Below are positions 17,725 to 25,304 of a stretch of DNA of 64,000 bases, piece by piece. The notes beneath the pieces are model-generated. The model did no database searches and was not told where the DNA came from. It worked only from the letters and a program-made list of their open reading frames with translations. Position 1 is the stretch's first letter; the number at the start of each line of letters is the position of its first letter. Position numbers and translations under genes: made by a program. Source of the stretch: JAWLHU01 sp049325315 (lineage in GTDB: Bacteria; Bacillota; Sulfobacillia; Symbiobacteriales; Symbiobacteriaceae); assembly GCA_049325315.1 (NCBI GenBank), contig JBMONB010000132.1, forward strand, positions 1 through 64,000, in the 5' to 3' direction.

Positions 17725-18834
17725 ATGGGTCGCAGACTGGTAGCGGCCATGCTGGTCGCCGCACTGCTCCTGGCCTCCGGATGCGCCCCCCGGCCGGCGG
17801 AGGAGGCCGCTTCGGCCTTTGTGACGGTCAAGGAGGGCAAGTTCTGGCTGAATGGGAAGCCCTTCCGGTTTGCCGGCAACAACACCTACTACCTGGCCCT
17901 CTCGCAGCGGCCTGAGGACGAGGCCAACGTGGACCGAATCCTCCAGGCAAACAAGGAGAAGGGCGTTCGGGTCATGCGAATCTGGGCCTTCTGGGACGGC
18001 GACAGCCGGGGCTTCCAACCCCGGTTGGGCGAGTACAACGAGAAGGCGTTTGGGCGGCTCGACCTGGTGCTCCAGAAGGCGGCTGAGTACGATATCCGGC
18101 TGATTCTGGTCTTCACCAACAACTGGAAGGATTACGGCGGCATGGACAAGTACGTCCAGTGGGTAGGCGCCGAGAAGCATGAGGACTTTTATACCCACCC
18201 CCAGATCGTCGAGGCCTACAAGAACTACATCAGGCATATGGTGACACGGGTGAACACCCTGACGGGCGTCCCCTACAAGGATGACCCGACCATCATGGCG
18301 TGGGAACTGGCCAATGAGCCCCGGGCCCAGGCTGACAAGTCGGGGGAGACGATCTTCCGGTGGGCCTCCGAGATCAGCGCGTTGATCAAGTCGCTGGACG
18401 CAAACCATCTGGTCGCCATTGGGGATGAGGGCTGGTTCAAGCGTTCCAGCGGCGACTGGGCTTACAACGGGAACGAGGGCGTCGACTGGGACCGGAACCT
18501 GACCATCCCCACCGTGGACTTTGCCGTCTTCCACATGTGGATCGAGCATTGGAAGAAGGACCTGGCCTGGTCGGACCGCTGGATCAAGGATCACGTGGAG
18601 ACCGCCCGCAAGGCAGGGAAGCCCGTGGTCCTGGAGGAGTACGGCGCCTTTGCCAAGCCGGCCGAGCGGGACGTCTGGTTCGCCCGGTGGTACAAGAGCA
18701 TGGAGGAGGCCAAGATCGACGGCTCCATGGCCTGGATGATGTCCGAGAAGGAGCACGATGACAACCATCCGGGCTTCACCCACACTGGCTCCACCGCCAG
18801 GCTACTGGCCGAGCACGCGGCACGCATGAAGTAG
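17725..18834 (+). CDS. GH5-family lipoprotein, endo-beta-mannanase-like
   Basis: A 369-residue protein with a lipoprotein signal (MGRRLVAAMLVAALLLASGC, Cys20). The TIM barrel has acid/base WELANEPR (Glu near 198) and nucleophile VVLEEYG (Glu near 305). The WELANEPR form and overall length fit GH5_7-type mannan endo-1,4-beta-mannosidases. As a surface lipoprotein in the transporter operon it probably cuts polysaccharide outside the cell into oligomers for import. The start was set at 17725 because the lipoprotein signal begins there and GGGGGG lies upstream. Confidence 0.85.
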   Translation: MGRRLVAAMLVAALLLASGCAPRPAEEAASAFVTVKEGKFWLNGKPFRFAGNNTYYLALSQRPEDEANVDRILQANKEKGVRVMRIWAFWDGDSRGFQPRLGEYNEKAFGRLDLVLQKAAEYDIRLILVFTNNWKDYGGMDKYVQWVGAEKHEDFYTHPQIVEAYKNYIRHMVTRVNTLTGVPYKDDPTIMAWELANEPRAQADKSGETIFRWASEISALIKSLDANHLVAIGDEGWFKRSSGDWAYNGNEGVDWDRNLTIPTVDFAVFHMWIEHWKKDLAWSDRWIKDHVETARKAGKPVVLEEYGAFAKPAERDVWFARWYKSMEEAKIDGSMAWMMSEKEHDDNHPGFTHTGSTARLLAEHAARMK

Positions 18835-18882
18835 AGGGATCCGCCAACGACGCCGAAATCCGGACAACGCAGGGGGATGAGC

Positions 18883-20229
18883 ATGGCACTCTATCAATTC
18901 CCGAAGGATTTCCTCTGGGGCGCCGCTACCGCCTCCTACCAGATTGAGGGCGCCGCCTTTGAAGACGGGCGCGGTGAGTCAATCTGGGACCGCTTCTGCC
19001 GCACCCCCGGGAAGGTATTCCAATACGACAACGGTGATATTGCCTGTGACCATTACCATCGCTACAAGGAAGACGTAGCCCTGATGGCCAACCTCGGCCT
19101 TCAGACCTATCGCTTCTCCATCGCCTGGCCCCGAATCTTCCCCACAGGCAGCGGCGCCCCGAACCAGAAGGGGGTGGACTTCTACCGCAGGCTTGTGGAG
19201 GAGCTGCAGGCCAAGGGAATCAAGCCCGCTGCCACCCTGTACCACTGGGACCTACCCCAGGCGCTGGAGGACCAGGGGGGGTGGCGCAACCGGGAGACGG
19301 CCTATCGCTTTGAAGAGTACGCCGACTACATGTTCCGAGCCCTGGGCGATTCGGTGCCCATGTGGATCACCCACAACGAGCCCTGGTGCGCCTCCTTCCT
19401 CAGCCACGCCCTGGGCCACCATGCCCCCGGCATGACCGACTGGCACGCCGGCTTCACCACCGCCCACCACCTGCTGCTCTCCCATGGCCTGGCTGTACAG
19501 GCCTACCGGGCCCTTGGCCTGAAGGGGCAGATCGGCATTACCCTCAACCTGGCTCCGCAGTACCCGGCCACCGACTCCCCCGAGGACGCCGCCGCTGGCT
19601 GGACCAGCGATGCCTTCACCAACCGCTGGTTTACCGACCCCGTGTTCAAGGGCTACTACCCGGAGGATCTGGTCAGGATCGCCGGCGGCCTCTTCCGCAA
19701 GGAGTACCTGCACGAGGGCGACCTGGAGCTCATCGGCCAGAAGATCGACTTCCTGGGCGTCAACTACTACTCCCGCGGCGTGATCGCACACGATCCGAAG
19801 GGGCTGTTCGGCTACAGGCAGGTGAGCGGCCCCGGCCCGGTCACCGACATGGGCTGGGAGGTCTACCCGGAGGGCATGACCGACCTGCTGCTCCGGCTGC
19901 ACAAGGACTACGGCGGTATCGACATGTATATCACCGAGAACGGCAGCGCCTATGTGGATGCCATTGAGGGCGATCGTGTCGATGACCCCGAGCGGCTCGA
20001 TTACCTCCGGCGCCACTTCGCTGCGGCGCAGAAGGCGATTGCGCAGGGGGTCAACCTGAAGGGCTACTATGTCTGGAGTCTCATGGACAACTTCGAGTGG
20101 GCCTTCGGCTACAGCAAGCGCTTCGGCATTATCTACGTCGACTACGAGACCCAGCGCCGGATTCCGAAGGCCAGCGCTCTCTGGTACAGGCAGGTAATCG
20201 CCGACGGCGGCAAGGTGGAGGCTGAGTGA
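18883..20229 (+). CDS. GH1 beta-glucosidase
   Basis: A 448-residue cytoplasmic GH1 enzyme. It shows FPKDFLWGAATASYQIEGA at the N-terminus, acid/base THNEPW (Glu near 166) and nucleophile YITENGSAY (Glu near 352). The length is normal for bacterial GH1. It would release glucose (or mannose) from beta-linked disaccharides and short oligomers brought in by the transporter. The ATG at 18883 is preferred over 18877 because the AGGGGG site sits directly against the earlier codon. Confidence 0.92.
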   Translation: MALYQFPKDFLWGAATASYQIEGAAFEDGRGESIWDRFCRTPGKVFQYDNGDIACDHYHRYKEDVALMANLGLQTYRFSIAWPRIFPTGSGAPNQKGVDFYRRLVEELQAKGIKPAATLYHWDLPQALEDQGGWRNRETAYRFEEYADYMFRALGDSVPMWITHNEPWCASFLSHALGHHAPGMTDWHAGFTTAHHLLLSHGLAVQAYRALGLKGQIGITLNLAPQYPATDSPEDAAAGWTSDAFTNRWFTDPVFKGYYPEDLVRIAGGLFRKEYLHEGDLELIGQKIDFLGVNYYSRGVIAHDPKGLFGYRQVSGPGPVTDMGWEVYPEGMTDLLLRLHKDYGGIDMYITENGSAYVDAIEGDRVDDPERLDYLRRHFAAAQKAIAQGVNLKGYYVWSLMDNFEWAFGYSKRFGIIYVDYETQRRIPKASALWYRQVIADGGKVEAE

Positions 20230-21236
20230 GCGCCATGGCAAACCCATGGCGAGGGCAGCCCAGGCTTGTGGGCTTCAACCTGCTCAACCTCTTCTCGCTG
20301 GGATACCCTGTCCCCGAGACCTTCGACCCGGCAGAATTCGCCCTGATCCGTGACTGGGGCTTCAACTTCGTGCGCCTACCCCTGGACCACCGGTTCCTGG
20401 CGGCTCGGGGGGGAGGGGTCCAGTTTGACCGGCTGGACCCCGCGGTGGAGCTGGGCGCCCGGTATGGCCTGCATGTCAACATTAACCTGCACCATGCCCC
20501 CGGCTTCTGCATCAACACCCCGCCGGCGACCTGGACGCTCTGGACCGACCCGGACACCCAGGAAAGCTTCATTCGCCTGTGGGAGAAAATCGCCGAGCGC
20601 TACCGCGGCGCCGGTGTCAGCTACAATCTGGTCAACGAGGCGACCGGCAGCGATATGGCGACCTACCGGGAGCTGATGCGCCGGACCGCCAGGGCGATCT
20701 ATGCGGTGGACCCCGGGGCGTTCATCATCATCGATGGGCACGACGTGGGCCGGACCGTGGTGCCCGACATGTCGGACCTGGGGCTGGCCCAGAGCGTCCA
20801 CTGCTATGACCCCATGTGGCTGACCCACTACAAGGCCAGCTGGTTCTACAAGCAGGGCGATCCCTACCGGCATGCGCCCGACTACCCCGGCACAGAGCCG
20901 CCCCGCCACGACGGGCAGCCCTCCTCCGACGAGCGGTGGGACCGCGAGCGGCTTCGCCAGCTGCTGGCGCCCTGGCGTGAGTTGGCGCAGTCCGGGCAGA
21001 TGGTCCACTGCGGCGAGTTCGGCGTGTACAGCCCTGCCCCCAGGGAGGCGGCGCTCCGATGGTTCGCCGACGTGGTAGGCCTGCTCAAGGAGATGAACGT
21101 GGGCTGGGCGCTCTGGAACCTGGAGGGCGACTTCGGCGTGGTCAACAACCGGCGGGATGGCGGCCGCATCAAGCGACTGTTCGATGGGCGCCTGGTGGAC
21201 ACCGAACTGCTCTGCATCCTGCAAGGTTCGCTCTAG
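20226..21236 (+). CDS. GH5-family glycosidase (cellulase-like), cytoplasmic
   Basis: A 336-residue TIM-barrel hydrolase with GFNLLNLFS near the N-terminus, FVRLPLDH, acid/base LVNEAT (Glu near 138) and nucleophile VHCGEFGVYS (Glu near 264). No signal peptide is seen, unlike the first GH5 in this operon, so it should act on imported oligosaccharides. The GTG start overlaps the previous stop (GTGA); the ATG at 20235 is an alternative. Substrate specificity (glucan versus mannan) cannot be told from the sequence. Confidence 0.87.
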   Translation: MSAMANPWRGQPRLVGFNLLNLFSLGYPVPETFDPAEFALIRDWGFNFVRLPLDHRFLAARGGGVQFDRLDPAVELGARYGLHVNINLHHAPGFCINTPPATWTLWTDPDTQESFIRLWEKIAERYRGAGVSYNLVNEATGSDMATYRELMRRTARAIYAVDPGAFIIIDGHDVGRTVVPDMSDLGLAQSVHCYDPMWLTHYKASWFYKQGDPYRHAPDYPGTEPPRHDGQPSSDERWDRERLRQLLAPWRELAQSGQMVHCGEFGVYSPAPREAALRWFADVVGLLKEMNVGWALWNLEGDFGVVNNRRDGGRIKRLFDGRLVDTELLCILQGSL

Positions 21237-21250
21237 GGAGGGACCGACCC

Positions 21251-22576
21251 GTGACGATCAAGGTGGTGATGCTGGGCGCCGGCAGCGGCTTTACCCAGCC
21301 GCTCATGATCGACATTCTCAGCGTTCCCGCCCTGAGCGGGGGCGAGATCGCCCTGGTGGATATCGACACCGCCCGGCTGGAGCTGGCCCACCAGCTCGTG
21401 GAGCGCGTCGTCCGGCTCATGGGCCGCGAGGGGACCTGGAGCGTCTCGGCGACCACCGACCGGCGGCAGGCCATGCGGGGCGCCGACTACCTGATCAACT
21501 GCATCGAGGTCTCCGGGACCCGGGCGGTGGAGTTTGACAACGATATCCCCCTGAAGTACGGGGTCGATCAGTGCATTGGCGATACCATCGGACCCGGCGG
21601 CCTGATGAAGGCGCTGCGGACCATTCCGGTCTGGGTCGAGGTGCTGCGGGACGCCGAGGCGATCTGTCCGGGGGCGCTGGTGCTCAACTACACCAACCCC
21701 ATGTCCATGATGATCCTGGCCGCCTCCAAGGTCACGACGAAGGTGCAGGTGGTCGGGCTCTGCCACAGCGTCCAGGGCACCGGCCACAAGCTGGCCCACT
21801 ATGCGGGCGTCCCCTACGGGGAGCTGCAGTGGCGGTGCGGCGGAATCAATCACCTGGCCTGGTTTACCGAGCTGACCCACAACGGGCGGGACCTCTACCC
21901 GACCCTTATGGAGCAGGCCCGCGATCCCCACAGCGAATTCTACGAGAGCGACCCGGTCCGCTGCGACATGATGCTCCACTTCGGCGCATTCATCACCGAG
22001 TCCAGCGGCCACCTCAGCGAGTATCTTCCCTACTACCGCAAGCGCAAGGACCTGCTGGCGCGGTACACCCGCAGCGGTTACCGCGGCGAGAGCCGCTTCT
22101 ACGCCAGCAACTGGCCCACCTGGCGGCAGAACACCGACGAGCAGCGCCGCCGGGCGATCGCCGGGGAGGTCGAAATCAAGACCGAGCGGGGTTGGGAGTA
22201 CGCCAGCTACATTATCGAGGCGCACCAGACGAACCGCCCCTTCGTCATTCACGGCAATGTGATCAACCATGGGCTGATCGACAACCTGCCGCAGGGCGAG
22301 TGCGTGGAGGTTCCGGTCCTGGTGGACCGGAACGGCTTCAACCCCTGCCGGTTCGGCGCCCTTCCCCCGCAGATGGCCGCCATCTGCCGGAGCAATATGG
22401 CCATGTACGAACTGGCGGTAAAGGCGGCGCTGGAGAAGAGCCGCGAGACCGCGGCCCACGCCCTGATGCTGGACCCGCTCACCGCAGCGGTCTGCTCGCC
22501 GGCAGAGATCCGCCAGATGACCGACGAGCTATTTGAGGCCGAGCGGGATCTGCTGCCCGGGTTTCACCAGGAGTGA
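21251..22576 (+). CDS. GH4 alpha-galactosidase-like (MelA family)
   Basis: A 441-residue NAD- and metal-dependent GH4 enzyme. It has the Rossmann motif VVMLGAGSGF, a metal-binding Cys in LCHSVQGT (Cys near 171) and a His in GGINHLAWF (His near 201). The CHSVQGT form is that of MelA-type alpha-galactosidases/galacturonidases rather than 6-phosphoglucosidases. Removal of alpha-galactose side groups would suit galactomannan breakdown. It starts with GTG after GGGAGGG and is the last gene of the transporter operon, followed by a terminator. Confidence 0.85.
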   Translation: MTIKVVMLGAGSGFTQPLMIDILSVPALSGGEIALVDIDTARLELAHQLVERVVRLMGREGTWSVSATTDRRQAMRGADYLINCIEVSGTRAVEFDNDIPLKYGVDQCIGDTIGPGGLMKALRTIPVWVEVLRDAEAICPGALVLNYTNPMSMMILAASKVTTKVQVVGLCHSVQGTGHKLAHYAGVPYGELQWRCGGINHLAWFTELTHNGRDLYPTLMEQARDPHSEFYESDPVRCDMMLHFGAFITESSGHLSEYLPYYRKRKDLLARYTRSGYRGESRFYASNWPTWRQNTDEQRRRAIAGEVEIKTERGWEYASYIIEAHQTNRPFVIHGNVINHGLIDNLPQGECVEVPVLVDRNGFNPCRFGALPPQMAAICRSNMAMYELAVKAALEKSRETAAHALMLDPLTAAVCSPAEIRQMTDELFEAERDLLPGFHQE

Positions 22577-22588
22577 GAGATGCGACGA

Positions 22589-22629
22589 GGGCGCCCGGCG
22601 GCGGGAGATCCCACCGCTGAGCGCCCTTT
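22589..22629 (+). terminator. Terminator of the transporter/hydrolase operon
   Basis: Outer stem GGGCGC / GCGCCC encloses an inner GCGG...GGG / CCC...CCGC hairpin and is followed by TTTC. It starts 12 nt after the GH4 stop. Confidence 0.75.
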
Positions 22630-22651
22630 CTGACGCGCCCTGCCTAAAGCG

Positions 22652-22681
22652 TAACCTTTCGTTAGCAGGAGTTGCGGCAAC
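22652..22681 (+). promoter_or_regulatory. Candidate LacI-type operator, copy 2
   Basis: Contains TAACCTTTCGTTAGCAGGA followed by the palindrome GTTGCGGCAAC. It lies about 40-60 nt before the second LacI gene. The GTTAGCAGG core matches copies 1 and 3, and TAACCTTTCGTTAG matches the reverse complement of 28949-28962 at 13 of 14 positions. Confidence 0.55.
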
Positions 22682-22716
22682 TGTTGCGTAATAACCAGGG
22701 GGAAGGGGGTGGGGAG

Positions 22717-23730
22717 ATGCGGAAGAAGAAGGCGGTCAGCCTGCAGGTCATCGCGGATCGACTGGGGATCTCCAAGTTTTCAGTCTCGAAGGCGCTCTCC
22801 GGGAAGCCCGGCGTCGGGGAAGAGACCCGGCAGAAGGTTCTCGCTCTGGCCAAACAGTTAGGGTACTCCACGCGCCGTGGTGATGAGCAGGGCGTGATCC
22901 TCCTGCTCCTCTCCCGGGAGGCAACCCAGGAGCCGGCCTTCTGGCCCTCGGTGCTGATGGGGATTCACACGGAAGTGAACGAGCGTGGCACCAGCGTGGT
23001 GATGGCCCCCCTCTCCGAGGAGGATCAGGCGGCCTTGAAGGTGCCCCCGGCGGTGGACCACGTGCAGGTTCGGGGCATCATCTGCCTTGGCGTCCTGTCC
23101 GAGCCCTACCTGAAGCGGATCCATGGACTGGGCTATCCCATGGTCCTGGTGGACCACCAGGTTCCCACCCTTCCGGTGGACGCCGTCATGGCTGACAACT
23201 TTGCAGGGGGTTCGGCTGTGGCGCACCACCTTGCCGACCTCGGTCACCGGAACGTCGGGTTCGTGGGGGCCTCGGGGGTGGCTCCCAGCTTCGATCAGCG
23301 CTGGCTGGGCTTCCGGGAGGGGGCCGACGCGGTGAACCTGAACCTGCAGCCCGAGTGGCGCCTGATGCAGCGTGGCCCCCACGGGAGACCGTGGGACGGT
23401 GAGTGGCTCCGCACCGAACTGCAGCGGCTGCAGGAGTGGCCGACCGCCTGGTTCTGTGTCAACGACCTGACGGCCCTCACCCTGCAGTGGGTGGCCAGCG
23501 AGCTGGGACACCGGGTGCCTGAGGACCTCTCGATTATCGGCTTTGACGATATTCACGGCGCTGAGCGCTCTGTCCCGCCACTCTCCACCGTGCGGGTGCA
23601 TAAGGAGGCGCTGGGGATTCGCGGTGTCGAGCGGCTGTACGAGCGGATCAACCGGCCGGACCAGCCACCGGACCTCACCCTGATTCGGACAGAACTGGTG
23701 GCCAGGAACAGCGTGGCAGCCCTCTGCTAG
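22717..23730 (+). CDS. LacI-family transcriptional regulator
   Basis: A 337-residue protein with LacI helix-turn-helix (VSLQVIADRLGISKFSVSKA) and a sugar-binding core ending LSIIGFDDIHGAE. It resembles the first LacI protein (10511-11575) in its DNA-binding helix: GVSKFTVSRALSGKPG against GISKFSVSKALSGKPG. The two may therefore read related operators. Start ATG at 22717 follows GGGGGTGGGGAG. It probably controls the following ThuA and aldo/keto reductase genes and itself. Confidence 0.92.
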   Translation: MRKKKAVSLQVIADRLGISKFSVSKALSGKPGVGEETRQKVLALAKQLGYSTRRGDEQGVILLLLSREATQEPAFWPSVLMGIHTEVNERGTSVVMAPLSEEDQAALKVPPAVDHVQVRGIICLGVLSEPYLKRIHGLGYPMVLVDHQVPTLPVDAVMADNFAGGSAVAHHLADLGHRNVGFVGASGVAPSFDQRWLGFREGADAVNLNLQPEWRLMQRGPHGRPWDGEWLRTELQRLQEWPTAWFCVNDLTALTLQWVASELGHRVPEDLSIIGFDDIHGAERSVPPLSTVRVHKEALGIRGVERLYERINRPDQPPDLTLIRTELVARNSVAALC

Positions 23731-23748
23731 GGAAAGAGAGGCTTTCGC

Positions 23749-24369
23749 ATGACACAAGCGGTTCTTTTCACAGGCGGCTCCGAACGGTGGCATGACCTTC
23801 TGGGCGGGGCTCAGGTTCTGGCCGGGGCTCTAAGCCGGGGGGGAATCGGCGCCGCCCTGAGCCAGGACTTCGCCGTTTTGGCAGACCGGCGGACCGATGA
23901 GGCCGATCTCCTTCTTTTTTACACCTGCGAGAAGCCCTGGAGCCCGGGGGAGCTGGCGGCCCTGGAGCAGCGCCTCGCCGAGGGCAGGGGCGCTCTATTC
24001 CTGCATGCGGCCAACGTCATTCTGCCGGGCCAGGAGGCGTATGGGGCGCTGGTGGGCAGCCGTTTCCTGGGCCACCCGCCGTTTGGCCGGTTCACCGTCG
24101 AGGTCCGGCCGGGTCATCCGATCACCACCGGGCTCGGCGACTTTGCGATCGATGATGAACTCTACCAGATCGAATGGACCGGGGAGCCTGGCGAGGTTCT
24201 GGCCACCGCCGTACATGAGGGAGTGGTGCAGCCGCTGGTCTACACCCGGCCCCGGGGCCCCGGTCGAATCTGCTACATCGCCCTCGGTCACGACGGGCGG
24301 AGCTGGCACCACCCTTCCTTCCAGCAGCTTCTGATCCAGGCCGCCCGTTGGGCGGCAGACAAGGCCTGA
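23749..24369 (+). CDS. ThuA-domain (trehalose-utilisation-like) protein
   Basis: A 206-residue protein with the class-I glutamine-amidotransferase-like fold of ThuA. It shows VLFTGGSERWHD, a core beta-strand LLLFYTC, LFLHAANV, HPITTGLGDFAIDDELYQ and the terminal YIALGHDGRSWHHPSFQQL. ThuA proteins are found in disaccharide utilisation clusters, often with 3-keto-sugar metabolism and Gfo/Idh/MocA oxidoreductases. The catalytic role is poorly established. It is 18 nt downstream of the regulator and 20 nt upstream of an aldo/keto reductase. Confidence 0.82.
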   Translation: MTQAVLFTGGSERWHDLLGGAQVLAGALSRGGIGAALSQDFAVLADRRTDEADLLLFYTCEKPWSPGELAALEQRLAEGRGALFLHAANVILPGQEAYGALVGSRFLGHPPFGRFTVEVRPGHPITTGLGDFAIDDELYQIEWTGEPGEVLATAVHEGVVQPLVYTRPRGPGRICYIALGHDGRSWHHPSFQQLLIQAARWAADKA

Positions 24370-24389
24370 CAGCCTGCGGGGGTGAGCAC

Positions 24390-25304
24390 ATGGAGATGCG
24401 TTCGCTGCGCGACCCGTCCCTTCGGGTCTCCCGGATTGCGCTGGGCACCGGCCCCATCGGGAACATGTTTGTCAACAAGGCCACCGATGCCGGGGCGGCC
24501 GATGCGATTCAGGCCGCCTGGGAAGGGGGCGTGCGGTTCTTTGACACGGCCCCGTTCTACGGCGCGGGGCTGGCGGAGCGGCGGCTGGGGGCCGGGTTGG
24601 CCGGAATTCCCCGGAATCAGTTCATACTCAGCACAAAAGTGGGCCGCCTGGTTCTACCCGGCGGCTCCGTTGTTGAGGCCTATAGGCGCGACGGTGTGCT
24701 CCGGTCCATTGAGGAAAGTCTGGCACGCCTTCGCACCGATTACGTGGACATCGTCCTGATTCATGATCCAGACCACCATTACCGGGCGGCGCTGAACGAG
24801 ATGTACCCGGTGCTGGCTGACCTGCGCAGCCAGGGAGTGATCAAGGCGGTGGGGGCCGGCATGAACCAGTGGGAGATGCTGAAGGCGTTTGCCCTTCATG
24901 CTGACTTCGACTGCTTCCTGCTGGCGGGGCGGTACACCCTGCTGGAGCAGGGCGCCGCCCCCTTCCTGGAGCTGTGCCAGGCCCGGGGAATCGACCTGTT
25001 CCTGGGCGGCCTCTTCAACAGCGGGATCCTGGCGGTGGGCGCCCGGCCCGGGGCGTGGTACAACTACAGCCCGGCCCCAGAGGCGGTGATCGACCGGGTC
25101 CGCCGGCTGGAAGCGGTCTGCGCCCGGCACGGGGTCTCGCTCCGCAGCGCCGCGCTCCAGTTTCCGCTGGCCCACCCGGCGGTGACCAGCCTGGTGCTGG
25201 GGGCGGTCAGCCGGGCGGAGGTGGAGGAGAACCTGGCCGCTGTACAGACGCCCCTGCCCCCCGCCCTCTGGGATGATCTGCGTCACGCAAGGGCGATCTC
25301 GTAG
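24390..25304 (+). CDS. Aldo/keto reductase, aldose 1-dehydrogenase-like
   Basis: A 304-residue AKR barrel with the cofactor/catalytic segment FFDTAPFYGAGLAERRLG (Asp and Tyr of the AKR tetrad). VDIVLIHDPDHH follows, in place of the usual LxxxH. The sequence pattern is closest to D-threo-aldose 1-dehydrogenase/L-galactose dehydrogenase types, which oxidise free aldoses. The ATG at 24390 has GGGGGTG upstream. Its 3' end overlaps the convergent 833-residue gene by 22 nt. Confidence 0.85.
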   Translation: MEMRSLRDPSLRVSRIALGTGPIGNMFVNKATDAGAADAIQAAWEGGVRFFDTAPFYGAGLAERRLGAGLAGIPRNQFILSTKVGRLVLPGGSVVEAYRRDGVLRSIEESLARLRTDYVDIVLIHDPDHHYRAALNEMYPVLADLRSQGVIKAVGAGMNQWEMLKAFALHADFDCFLLAGRYTLLEQGAAPFLELCQARGIDLFLGGLFNSGILAVGARPGAWYNYSPAPEAVIDRVRRLEAVCARHGVSLRSAALQFPLAHPAVTSLVLGAVSRAEVEENLAAVQTPLPPALWDDLRHARAIS